Shown piece after piece: positions 33,715 through 44,949 of a stretch of DNA of 64,000 bases; position 1 is the first letter of the stretch, and every line of letters begins with the position of its first letter. The position numbers and the translations under genes were made by a program. The stretch is taken from positions 38,492,002-38,556,001 of the forward strand of contig CAMGYJ010000005.1 of NCBI GenBank assembly GCA_946122785.1, read 5' to 3'. The DNA comes from Linum tenue. Taxonomy: Eukaryota > Streptophyta > Magnoliopsida > Malpighiales > Linaceae. The notes beneath the pieces were generated by a model. That model was given only the letters and a program-made list of their open reading frames with translations. It did no database searches and had not been told where the DNA came from.

Positions 33715-34398
33715 TAGGGGTGGGCATTGGGTGGGTCGGGTGGATTTTGACCATAAAATGCACCCACCCGCGCTTAAACGGATTGATAATTTTTAACCCA
33801 CCACCCACCCACATTTAGTCTCAGGTTGGGTTGGGCGGATGGTGGATGATTCGGATGGGTTTGTGGGTTCACCCACATCACAATGTATATATAATATAAA
33901 GGAGTCAACTTGACATGATAATATGTGAAGAGAGTTATCGGGGGAAACAAGATGAAATAGGGTGAAAAATGTTGAATTAGTTCTTAAATTGGATAGAAAT
34001 TCTATTATGAAAGAGTTTTCTACAGATTGAGATGATTATCAGGTGCAAGGAACAAAGGAAAGAGCAGTGATCTAGGCACAAAAATTAGAGAAAAAATAAA
34101 GGGAAGAAGAGGGGATCGCTATTTGGAAGGTTGGCTTTGAGGTTCAAACTCCATGAGCCGTCCTAGTTTATGTCTAGCGTCTCCACTCTCCCTTCTCTAG
34201 CGCCGACGACTTTGATCTTTTTGCTGTTGGGTTGAGCGGGTCACCCGCGCACCCACCCACAACCCACCCACCACCCAACGGATGGCTCCCAGCGCAACCC
34301 GTCACCCACCCATAAACCCACCCACTTAACGAAATTCGGGTCAAATGCGGGTGGGTCGGCCCAAACCCGCGGATGATCCGCCCGCATGCCCAGCCCTA
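33715..34398. mobile_element. hAT-like MITE nested in the long-TIR element
   Basis: 684 bp with ends TAGGGGTGGGCAT and ATGCCCAGCCCTA. Imperfect 8-bp flanks TTTGGCGG and ATTGGCGA share TTGGCG. It interrupts the right TIR of 31232-34467. The subterminal regions are (GGTGGG)-rich and fold on their complements. Confidence 0.88.
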
Positions 34399-34564
34399 AT
34401 TGGCGATTTAGTTGTATTAATATTGTGTTTAGTGGTAAACATAAATTTCTTTGACAAGTTCAGTGACCAACGATAAATTTTACCCGTCGAAGGAGAAACA
34501 AGGGAAGAACTCTAATTCGAGAATTCCTATGAATTGATTTAAATTCGAGTTTAAGTTGTTTAGA

Positions 34565-34758
34565 TAGAGGTGGACAACGGGACTGGACTGGGTACTCCTC
34601 CCGTTTGAAACGGGTACCCAGTCTCATTTGGAAAGAAAACTCCATCCCATACACCAAACCAGTAAAAAAAATTAACAGTTATTTGGATACCCGTAATCCT
34701 GAAAAAATGGGACGGCTACGGGTATATCCAAATACCCTTTCTCCAATGCCCACTCCTA
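34565..34758. mobile_element. Short hAT-like MITE
   Basis: 194 bp with ends TAGAGGTGGACAACGGG and TGCCCACTCCTA. The flanks TGTTTAGA (34557-34564) and GGTTTAGA (34759-34766) match at 7 of 8 positions. Internal GGGTACCC-type palindromes are present. No ORF. Confidence 0.7.
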
Positions 34759-34766
34759 GGTTTAGA

Positions 34767-35604
34767 GCGTGTTGGTGGTCTTTAATAACACGAATTGGGC
34801 TATCTAAGTCCAAACTCTAGCCCTTAACTTGTAGTGTTGGACTTGCCAACTTATCAGACCATCTGGGCTCTAGTTTATTTCCAAGGGGAGAAGAAAGTGA
34901 CGAGCCCAATCGCAAAAGGTTATCTAGCTAAAGCCCGGTCCAAATCAACCTTCATCTCCCAACGGTTGGCAAAAACTACCGAGAGGAAAACGTCGAGGAA
35001 GTCAAAAAGTATCTGAAGCTACTGTATCATTCATCGGCGGGGCAGCCGACCACTTAATTGCTTGCCGGCTAACTTGCCAACCAATTCGCCGCTCGATCAA
35101 ATTCTATTAGTCAAACCCTCCCATCCTTATCTATCTAACTCTTAACAGAACTAGCAACCTAGCAAGAAATTACTCCTCCTAATGTATTACTATTTATGTA
35201 CCAGTACCACAATCCACATGCACTTTAGTTACAAAGTCAAAAGTTCGGTCTGACTTCCTGCTTCTTAGCCACGCAGTTAGCTGGTTGACGAGATCAATCT
35301 GGTTACAGGTGTTGTTTTGTATGGGTTGTTGAAGGTGGCTAACAATTTGTTGTCACATCCTTGCATCAAAAGTAATTAACTAGGCATTAGGTTTTTCCCA
35401 GTTACGTCAGGTGATGGAATAGAGCGTAAAGCAGTCTTAAGACTTGGCTAGCTGTTTATTTGCCAGTATTATTAACTAGTAGTGTTGAAACCATGCTAAA
35501 CTCAACTCTGGTGCTGCCACCATCTAAAAAAATCCGGCTCTATAAGGTCAAGTATCTAACTTGATCTGATCTGATCAAATCCAATTTTCCTTTGGTCCTA
35601 TATG
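34767..35604. other. Noncoding DNA
   Basis: No gene or repeat is supported. Confidence 0.45.
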
Positions 35605-35609
35605 GCCAG

Positions 35610-36163
35610 TAGGGATGGCAATTTACCCACCCATGGGTAATTTTGCCCAAACCCAAGTAGACCCATTTATTATGGGTAGGGTTTGGGTGATGTGTGTATG
35701 GGTTTGGGTTTGTATATGGGTTTGGGTTAGATATGAATATTATCTAAATGGGTATGGGTTGGATATGGATATCCATTTACTTGAGGGTGTTTTAACTACA
35801 CATGCAAAAATTGGACTTATTTGTAAAACTTGAAAATTTTAGGTACCAAAATGTAAGACCAAAAAAATTTAGGTACCAAAACGTAATTTTCCATCGATAT
35901 TTTGAGGACTTATATGCAAAAAAAATTAAATTTAGGTACTAAATATGCATATCTATTAAGTTTAGGTACCAAACTGTAATTTGTATTTGGGCATGGGTAC
36001 AAACCCAAATCCATTTGTTATAAACCCAACCCAACCCAAAGTAAATGGGTATGGGTACAAACCCATCAAACTCTACCCATATCCATCTATTTGGATTTCA
36101 TACCCAATCCAATTGGGTTGGATAGTAAAATACCCATGGGTATGGGCAAAATTGACATCCCTA
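35610..36163. mobile_element. hAT-like MITE, TACCCATGGGTA-rich
   Basis: 554 bp with ends TAGGGATGGCAATTTACCC and TTTTGACATCCCTA-type inverted repeats. GCCAG precedes it (35605-35609) and follows it (36164-36168). Many ACCCATGGGT and CCCAAACCC motifs are present, plus an internal TTTAGGTACCAAAA block repeated three times. It is the best-preserved copy of the family that also appears at 27376-28580. Confidence 0.8.
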
Positions 36164-36301
36164 GCCAGTACAGGTAGGACCGAGTCAGGCTGAACCGAGC
36201 AAGTGGATCAACTCCCATCAATAAATATACTATACTACTATACTGGTTTTTTATGTTATATTTTGGTATCCTAACTTTTATTTTTTACAATTTAGTAACG
36301 A

Positions 36302-36655
36302 GGGTCGTTTGTTTGTTGGATTTGAAAAATGAGGGTTTTGGCTCAAAAAAATCTTTGGATTTATGAGGGATTTGTACCATCATGGATTTGAAGAGTCTAT
36401 TGTTTGCATGATAGATTTGATGATATAATTATGATGGATTTGCTATAAATATAACTAGCCATCAAGGATTTACAAATCCCACCCCAATATGTGGGATTTA
36501 CAAGTCCGTGGGTTCCACGGATTTGGATCCAGAAAAGAGAACAAATCCGTGGACCCCACGGATTTAACACCTCACAACAAACAATGGACTTGGCTAAAAT
36601 CCCTTGGGATTCGAGTCCCAATTCCATGACCCAAATCCATCAAGCAAACGACCCC
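36302..36655. mobile_element. MITE of the GGGTCGTTTG family, best-preserved ends
   Basis: 354 bp with inverted ends GGGTCGTTTGTTTGTTGGAT and ATCCATCAAGCAAACGACCC. The interior includes complementary GTCCGTGGGTTCCACGGATT-like palindromes. Related copies lie at 18221 and 30390. Confidence 0.75.
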
Positions 36656-37602
36656 AATTATTAGTTATTACAACAAGGTCATTGCATTTTTGTGGTAAAA
36701 TTATATTTTAGTACCTTTATGTTTTTTTTACTTAAGTATCTAAACTCTTACAATTTTACAAACAAATTTGATGTGTTGGTATGAAAACCCCGCCCCGAGG
36801 GGAAGGTTCTTTATCTTTATTTGATTTCATTTTATCAAATTTTTCGAATTCGAAGCGATTGTCCATACCATACTCATCCCACAATTTGATATGAATTACT
36901 CGTGAATCGTTGGTTTAGATTCTGGAAGAAAGACATGTATAGGGAATATTAGTTATTAATTAGTTCTATATGAACTAAAAAATGTATCAAATACACTATA
37001 TTATTCCTTATTGAAATTTTAGTTTTCATATCACTAAATGTTGCTAACAGTTAGCTAGCAGCCAGCCGATCGATAATGTCATATTAATTGGATGGCAAGT
37101 TGGTTCCAGCTATATTTATTCATGTAGATGTAGGTTGCCTCATGAACTAGACAATCAAATATTCAATGCATTATGCATGCACTATTATAGATAGATGGAA
37201 CAAGCTAATAACCCCAAAAAGGTCAAACTTTAATATAATAATGAAGTACATTATTTATTGTGGTAAACTGTTAAAACTATTATAATGTCTTACCTTCCAT
37301 CAATCTACAATTACAAAATAAAACACCATTAATAAAGATAAAATAATAATAAAAATTGTAACACATCCTCTAGTTCTGCCACAGAACTGGAATATATAGT
37401 AATGTTACGTTCTCTTCTGTGATATATATCCCCCTCCCCAAATTAATCTCTGTTTAGCAGTTTGTTAAAATCATTAATTTTTGTAAGGATATATATAGGT
37501 AATAAATATTAAAAATATCTATAAAATCAATTAATCAAATTGAGTTTTTTTTTGGCACTCTAAATAAAAAAAACTTATGATAATTGTTTTTATCAGATTA
37601 AT
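36656..37602. other. AT-rich DNA downstream of the AP2 gene
   Basis: The part next to 37603 is presumably the AP2 gene 3' UTR on the minus strand. Nothing else is recognised. Confidence 0.45.
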
Positions 37603-40600
37603 CTACCCATCAAGCTCGCAGTGGAAAATAGGTGAAGCGAATGAATTGAGGTCTCCGAAGAGGAGTTCGTCGCCTTCGATGCCGCCGGAATCCTGGCAGT
37701 CGAAGTACGTCTGGATGTCCTCCGGGAAGCTCCGCCGCGGGATTCGGTGATCGGATTCAGACACATCCCTCGGCGGCGTCGAATATTGGCAGTCGTCGGC
37801 GGTGGAATTCGTTGAACTTCTCTCCAGCATTTCCTTGAACTTGGACGATTGCAGCAGAAGCCCTAAAGCCGACGACGAAGATGACGCCGATGATGACGAC
37901 GACGACGACGACCCGCCGTTGCCCCACGCGGGCGGCGTGATGGTTCCCGGGGAGCTATCGGGTGTGGCGGGCAGCTGGTTGTTATGGTGGTCGTCAGTGA
38001 TAACGCTTTGGAGCGGCGAATGGACGGTTACAGCGTCGTCGCCGTTAGGGTTCCGTTGGGAGGCGCCGGCGGAAGGTGTTTGGCTGTTTGGGCGCAGCGA
38101 TTTGATGTAACGGCTCAGGTCGAAGTTTGTGACGGCGTTCAGCCCCCTGTACTCTATGGCTGCCATGTCATACGCTGTGGCCGCTTCTTCTTGAGTGGCT
38201 GCGACGTAAATAAAGGTGACGAAATGATAGTTATATATATCGATATATACTATTTCGTAAACAATTATTCATGTTACTAATCCAATGTCAATATTATAGT
38301 TATTGCGTAGTTAAAAGTGGCATTTCTAATAAGAAGAAAGAATATAGGAGTAATGAATTTGAGCATGAATATATTGGTGGGAGTGGAATTGTTGAATGGT
38401 TGCCGTCAAAGGGTTGTCCATTTAAAAGGAGCAATTAAAAACCCAAATGAAAACAAAACGGGGGAAGTATATTGCTTGAGTGGAAGTCTGAAATGTGAAT
38501 TAAATGCTGACGAAGCAAGCAGTTGGGGTTTGGTGATCTGAATTCCAACTAACTCGATTTGATTGCTATATTTTTACTACTACTTCCACTTCTTTGTACG
38601 TTTCATGACGTTTGTAAGTTTGACAAACAAAGCCCTAGGTAGGAGGAGGAGTACGTCGGCATACAAGGTTGAAGCAGGGAAATGTGCAACTTATGTCAAA
38701 CCCTCATCCTGACGATACTGATATAGGTTTTCATCCCTTAATCATCGAATGTCTAAACACAATATATAAAAATGTAAAATATAATATTGACGTACCATAA
38801 GTTCCAAGGTAGAGATACTTGTTGCCGAAAACTCGACCAATCCGAGCTTCCCATCTCCCATTATGGTGGTGTCTGCACAATTTTTAGGGTATCATTCAAA
38901 TTTCTATATCGACCATACGAAAGCCCCACTCCAAGCTTGTGTACCAAAATATATAGCCAATAACTTCACATTTCCTAAGAGTGTGAACAAAGTAGAAAAG
39001 AAGAAACAACAGGGAAAATTTACTTTTGTTAAAAAAAAATACCAAAGAACTTCATAACTTGTATCACCAATTAAACATATTTTAAAATACCAGAATACCG
39101 TAATTTATTTTAGAATATCCTACGGTAGTAATGACCGTTTACATTAATGCCATTTTCCTATGCTCATTCAATTTTCACCAATTTTCAACAACTTCTTCCT
39201 CCACCTGTGCCATATTTTCTTACTCTTCCTCATTAATTTGGAGACTTGGAGAGTGACCATTCGATCTTGACTATTATCCAAGGGAGGTGGGGAGAAGCCA
39301 AAAATATATATGGTTGGTTGGTTAGAAGAAGAAATTTAGTAAGTAGAGTTGACGTGTCATACTCTCCCAAATCTACAATATATATTCCACTGTTGGGATT
39401 AATGGTATGCCACCCTTTTTGGCCTTTCATCTGATTTTGGTAGCTTTAATTGATCCCCGTTATCTTTTGCACAAATAAATGATCATGCAAATCTCTGAAA
39501 AGCAAACCTTAACATATACTGTGGACTATTTACTTATTATTTTTGTTACCTTGCCACGCCTCTGTACTTGGAGACGCCGCGGGAGAAGCCGCTACTTTTT
39601 CTGCAAATTCGGTTCCATAATTAATTAATGTGTAATATTGTCTATAGAAGTGTTTTACAAAAATATTATCAAGAATGTATACCTTCTCAGAGAACTGATG
39701 TATTCTTCTTTGGACAATCCCTCCATATCTCTGAACTCATTCTCGTAGGTCGCCAACTGTCATATCATATACGACTTGTAATTATTTACTATTTAACTAA
39801 TTAAGACAATAATCCTTATATCTATAATTAATTATATTATGTAAGCTAAAAATATAATTTCACCGGGCAGATGGTAATTAGTATTACAGGGAAATTAAGG
39901 ATGGTGTCTTGTCCCCAGTACTTCAATGCTGCCAAGTCATAGGCATGTGCCGCAGCTTCTTCATCGTCGTACGCCCCTATACCCATACGTACCAAAATAA
40001 TAATACACGTATTTTTATCAGGAAAAAACTAAATACCAGAGACTAAAGAGAGATAATAAATGAATAAATAAATAAAAGAAATGAACGAAAATGAGAGGTA
40101 CGTACCTAAATACACTGTGTACAAAATTATATGTATTTGTATTCCATTAAATTCCATTTCCCCCGGCGCGAGATGAGAACCAGAACCGGAAAAAGGGAAA
40201 CAAATAGAAAAACGAAACACAAAAAATAACAAATTCATCAGTCAACAACAACCGAAAGTAATCAAAAGACGGACGTCGGCGGCCAAAGACAGTAAAAAAG
40301 TAAAAAAAAAAATGGAGGAGGGTTCCTTCCCATTGGTTTTTGGTGGTAATTTTTTCAACATTTAATTATTGATTAATATAAATTAACGTACCTTGCCTGC
40401 CCTTTTTGTTCTGTGACTCGTTCCAGCAGTTCTTGTCCCACAAATGGGCTTCGTACCGTCCAGTCCACCGGTGCCTGCGAATCAAACCACCGCCGGCGCC
40501 ATCCCATTAACATCTACTAATTACTGAATTCACTAATTTATTAGATATAAAAATGACCGGATGATGATAATTATCAATTAAATCACCTGGTGACGCCCCT

Positions 40601-40765
40601 GTAAATCGAACTGCGCTTGGGAGGGGAATCTCTTGGCACGCTCTTTCTCGTCCTCTTTCCCGCCGCCGCCGCCTTCTCCTTCTTCTCCTTCTTAATAATA
40701 GTACCTCCCGCTCCTTTTCCGGCTGTAACTGCTGTACAAGTGTTTTTCTTTGAGATTTTCGCCAT
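37603..40765 (-). CDS. WRI4-like: AP2-type transcription factor, WRINKLED-like (WRI3/WRI4 group)
   Basis: Eight exons on the minus strand: 40765-40587, 40474-40392, 40114-40106, 39976-39888, 39756-39683, 39600-39550, 38872-38796 and 38198-37603. All splice sites are GT..AG and the phases agree, giving 385 residues. After a basic N-terminus (GKRTRKS) come two AP2 DNA-binding domains: R1 about residues 54-120 ([20 protein letters not shown]) and R2 about 157-222 ([19 protein letters not shown]). The C-terminus has a poly-Ser run and an acidic end ([12 protein letters not shown]), plausibly for activation. Exon 3 is a 9-bp microexon coding Val-Tyr-Leu in R1, a hallmark of the WRI branch. WRI proteins control fatty-acid, cutin or wax genes in the nucleus. 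My placement in the WRI3/WRI4 group rests on the short N-terminus and gene context. Confidence 0.95.
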
Positions 40766-40820
40766 TAATTAGGGTGATCAGAAGGAGAAGTTTTAGGTGA
40801 GTAAGTGAGTGTCAGAGAGA

Positions 40821-40863
40821 GGAAGAAGAAGAAGAAGAAGGAGGAGGAGGAGGAGGAGGAAGG
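40821..40863 (-). repeat. (CTT)n/(CTC)n microsatellite in the AP2 leader
   Basis: GAA and GGA triplets on the plus strand read as CTC/CTT repeats in the transcribed strand, 55-100 bp upstream of the ATG. Pyrimidine-rich leaders of this kind are common in plant regulatory genes. Confidence 0.8.
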
Positions 40864-40951
40864 AAAAGGGGTTGTGGTGGTTAGTATAATTTGCTAGCCT
40901 CTCTCTCTCTCTCTGTGGGTCTGTTGGTGGTTCGCCCCGGTGGAGTAGGGA

Positions 40952-40958
40952 ATATATA
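40952..40958 (-). promoter_or_regulatory. Possible TATA box of the AP2 gene
   Basis: On the minus strand a CATATATATTCC motif lies about 190 bp before the ATG, followed by CT repeats. It would predict a leader of about 155 nt. Confidence 0.45.
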
Positions 40959-40965
40959 TGAAGGT

Positions 40966-42868
40966 TAGTTTAAAAAGAGTTGAATGACAAGTTAAAAAAA
41001 AAAAAAGAGGAAGAGGAGAGCCGGCTGGGTCGCTCGCTCGCTCGCTGACTGTGGAATTCAATTCTCCCCCATTAAATTCAAGGCAAGTTTAATTTAATGA
41101 TTTTTTTTCCGGAAATTAATTTAATGGAAAATGGAAGGGGGTAAAAATACTAAAAAAAAATTATTGGTTTGTGACGTCGTCGTTTGTTATATTGGCCGTC
41201 TTCTAACCCGTCGTCCTTTTGCATTCTGTTCTCTTCTTCTTGCCCTTCTCTTCATGTGTGGGTGTATCTAACTAGCTCCTTTCGTCTTGCATATTTGGGG
41301 CACGATCTTAATTAATTACACTATTTTAATTTCTTTTTTTTTTTCTTCCTTAAGTGCACTTTACATTATCTTAATGCACAGTGATTATGAATTTATGATG
41401 ATGATGTTGTTGGTTTGTCGTTACAATAAGTTTATAATCATCAACCGTTTATTATTGTTGTGAAACGGCACATGATGGACTTAAAAAAAAGTGTAATATT
41501 CGAGACTATGTATAACATTTCTATTTTCTAACACAATAGAGTAGTATTTTTTGGGATGAGGAAGAGGTTTTGCAGGGCCGCCATATGGCGATGTGTATAT
41601 ACAACGAGCTAGGGTGGATAATGGCCTACCAAAGCAAGGACACGGGGATGAATCATCTTCCATATACACACAAAACACATTAGAGAAAAATCAATCTATT
41701 GAAGCAAACAATATATACCTAGACTAGAGGTCCAAGATGCGTTTCACAGTTTGGATCAACATCCTTCCTTACAGTTTTTATTGATTTGGAGTTTTGGAAT
41801 TCGATATTTTGTGTGCTTATTCTTCTCGTCCAATTCGTGTGATTGTGAGGAGATCATTTATTTTGCCTGACGAAACGCTTGAAGTTACTAGACAAAAGAG
41901 ATATAACAAACCTCTGAATTAGAAGCCGGGAAGCCTTTGTGTGGTGGCCGGATTCTCACTCACTAGTGTTCAACGATGATCAACATCCATTATGGGAGTG
42001 GTTTGGTTGGCATCGACTGTCAGACCGTTGGTTCTTAGGTACGGTGCCTCTGACTTTTGATTTCTTTTATTGAAACAAACGTCTCTTGCTACTCGTCCTT
42101 TATACGTGGTGAGATTAATTGTCAATCACTCATTATCAAGGATGACATCCACTACACATGGTGAAGAGTGGTTGTACTGGCGGGCACTGGCCATCTTGTT
42201 ATAGTTGTCAGGTTGGTGTCGAATACACGGCCATGGAGACTAGAATCGAGATAGTATGGCACTGGTCACGTTGTTATGATTGTCGGGTTGGTGTCAAATA
42301 GACTATAATACAGATTAAAATTGAGATAGTATAATTTTAACATCGCTTACCTTGTCATAGGACTTCAATTATGGTCAAATGAAACCATGGCGAACATGGA
42401 ATGATCAAGCGGGCGTCAACCATGACATGATGGCATGGCAATGTCTTGGCCTAAATGCTGTTATTGCTAATGTCTTGGCCTAAATCTGAAGTACTCTGCA
42501 ATCAATGGCTACCTTGCAAGTTGTAAAGGTTCATTCAGCAGGCCACGTCGTTAACCTAAAAAACTGAATCAAATTACACAGGTCACTTGTTTGTCAATTG
42601 TCAGGGTCCAAGAGATTCCGATGGTTCTCCACATACAAAACAAACAAGTACAAAGGAAGCTAATTATTAAGTTGTTCAGATGGAATGATGGATAAGTAGT
42701 TATGCCGAAAAATAAGAACTTTTACATTCAAACAGACAGGCCGCGTATATATCTTCAGAGTTCTATACATGTCGCTCCATCCTAGTAGAGTACGTTACAT
42801 TCTGCAACCTGAAGATGAACAAGAAGGAAGCATTCACCAGAAATCGGAGAGGACACACCTCTCTCCAT
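40966..42868. other. Spacer between the AP2 and SelK-like genes
   Basis: Holds AP2 upstream DNA (with a GCTC microsatellite near 41031-41045) and the SelK-like 3' UTR. A 75-bp tandem duplication lies at 42183-42332. No gene is supported between. Confidence 0.5.
42183..42332. repeat. 75-bp diverged tandem duplication
   Basis: GGCACTGG begins both units (42183 and 42258). Shared words are TTGTTAT, GTTGGTGTC and GAGATAGTAT. Confidence 0.8.
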
Positions 42869-44842
42869 CTAGCCGCAGCACGAGCCACAAGCAGGCAAGG
42901 AACCTGCAAGTTAGTACCAGAGGTTCTCGTTAAATAATATACTACATAGTTAAAGAACTTGGAATGATCCAAGTAGGAAATACGGGTGGCGAGCTTACTG
43001 TGATCACCACCACGAACGTCCCTCAGTCCTCGAACGTTGTCAAGTCCTCCTCTAGGCGGTCCACCCGGCCCACCACCATATGGTCCACTTCCAGGACCTC
43101 CAGGTCCTCCGCCGTCCCATTTCTTGCTACCACCAGATCCTTTTCGGTAAGCATCTGATTTTTCCATCTGGAGAAAGAACAAATTTAAGTGCCATATTAT
43201 TACCATAACACCTGAGAAGCCCACCTCCAACGGTGATTCCTGGTCTCATGGAGATGATTCCACATATGGCAATGAGGAAATGAAAATTCTTACTGAAAAC
43301 ATGGTAGCGAAGAACACAGAAATCAAGTTGATGATAGCCCAAAAGAAGTCTGTGAATGTCTTCAGTCGCCATAAGGATTTCTTGGATTTCACAACGCCTG
43401 AAATAAAAAGAACCAAAGCTGTTGGATATATCTTACTAATGATAGAAGAAATGAAGGTGCAAAAGCCACACACTGAAGTTCACCCGATCATCTTACTCCT
43501 ATGAGTTTTATGAAACTAAACCTAACCAAAGAACAGACGGCTAGAAATTGGATAGTTGAGGCCAGAAAGCTCTCTATAAAAACTTCATACACGGCTACAT
43601 CGAAGACAGAAAACTGTGACAGTCTCGACTACTGCAAGGAAGAACTCATAAATGGAAACAGAGTCGATTGTTAGCAAATAGACCAACTTCCAATCCTTTT
43701 AAAAGGATCAGCAATTATCTAACTTATCTACTTCCATCAAGGTGCAGCGTTACTGAACCAGAAACTCAGCATCCATGCTCAACTTTTCAACTGCTACTTG
43801 TTAGTGATCAAATACAGCTTCGGAAACAAAACAAGCCAGAATCAGCTTCTTTTTCATGTACTTCCCCTTTGATACATACTAGACACGAAGTAAATCTGAA
43901 GATGATCAACATGGAAAGTAACATATCTAAATCGACCACTGTTTATAGCCTTCTTTCAACCATTTATTAAAGGGGAAGTACATGAAAAAGAAACATGCCG
44001 ATTTGAATAACGCCTTGTAACATCACAAGTTCGTGAACGAACAACAAACAACATGGACAGATAAAGAAGTCAGCTTGCTGAGACAAGAGTGACTGCACCT
44101 ATTAGGAAATAAGACAACTAATCAGGAAATCTTATCAATTCTCCACATGAAAAAACACTTTCTGCTCGAGCCATGGGCTCTTCTAACCAGTAACCACCAT
44201 AGTTACAAAATACCAATTAGGAAAATTTTGCAAGATCACCCTTGTTTTCTTTTGAGAGAGAACCCATCCAACCTCCTACCGACCGGAACTTCGGGAATGA
44301 AACCAGCATATTCTCCGTTAGGACTCATCAGACAACTAAAATGAATCCGACCAACAAACTAGACCTAGCAGATAACCCAACAATGAGGAGACTTACGCAG
44401 AACCCGGACGATATAAGAAGGACAAGGAAAAGGCCACTCAGATCAAGCTCAATCCTTTGTTCAAGATACAGCAGTTCTATAGGGTTCAGATCGATACCAA
44501 TTCAGAATTTTCCCAATATTTTTCAAACATCCTCAAACTTTGCTCGACAATCATTAATTTCAAACTACTTTCATTCTTTCAAAGCCAATTTCCTCATCCA
44601 CATACAAGAAATTCAATGTTGGAAGAACGAAATCACAAGGCAGAATGTATTTGAGGTCTTCGACCGATGATCTGGTAAATTTGAGATATGTAATCCCTAA
44701 GTTGGAGATACCGGAAAGGAGACATTAACGATCAAAACTCGCTTCACAGGGAACCGCATCAGCGAAACCTAATGAGGCGATAATCTGATAAAAAGAGAAC
44801 AAGAAGAGAGAGCGACGACCTACCTCGTTCGACGTACGCCAT
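42869..44842 (-). CDS. Selenoprotein K-like glycine-rich ER membrane protein (Cys form)
   Basis: Four exons on the minus strand: 44842-44824, 43397-43294, 43167-42999 and 42903-42869. GT..AG junctions and compatible phases give 108 residues. The protein starts MAYVERG, has a short basic stretch (VVKSKKSLWRLK), one transmembrane helix about residues 23-41 (TDFFWAIINLISVFFATMF), then a Gly/Pro-rich cytosolic tail with SKKWDGGG and PRGGLDN, ending SSLPACGSCCG. This is the layout of the SelK/SelS-like family, which assists ER-associated degradation and ER stress responses in animals. Animal SelK has selenocysteine near the C-terminus; here only cysteines are present and no SECIS element is needed. 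Intron 1 is 1426 bp and holds a 24-bp inverted repeat. The family is well supported; the plant role is inferred. Confidence 0.9.
43847..43992. repeat. 24-bp perfect inverted repeat in SelK-like intron 1
   Basis: Arms 43847-43870 and 43969-43992 are exact complements (TTCTTTTTCATGTACTTCCC core) with a 98-bp loop. It may be a small fold-back insertion. Confidence 0.85.
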
Positions 44843-44949
44843 TGCTGCCAATTTCCAGAGTCGTCGAGAAAAGGTTCTGGGCTGGTGGTTACGGTATTTA
44901 AAGGGGTAACTTTGCCGGTTCCTCTCGGTCCGACCGCACTAATGCCCAC

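Larger units (their letters stand above)
31232..34467. mobile_element. Long-TIR DNA element with internal hairpin array
   Basis: Left end 31232-31385 and right end (in two parts, 34399-34467 and 33600-33714) are inverted copies: shared blocks include AAATTTATGTTTACCACTAA, ACAACTAAA, CGTTAGTCACTCCCAT and GCTGACRTGGAGAT. The right TIR is split by a MITE (33715-34398). Without that MITE the element is about 2.55 kb. Termini read GTCA(T/C)T..TTGTCAAA; no clear target duplication was found. Long TIRs suggest a MULE-like origin. No transposase is recognisable. The interior carries a 198-bp tandem duplication and a series of hairpins. Confidence 0.8.

Noticed and set aside
42763..43230. Single-frame glycine-rich protein across the SelK-like exon 3
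   Set aside because: It reads through real splice sites. The four-exon model gives the family's proper start and the SSLPACGSCCG end.
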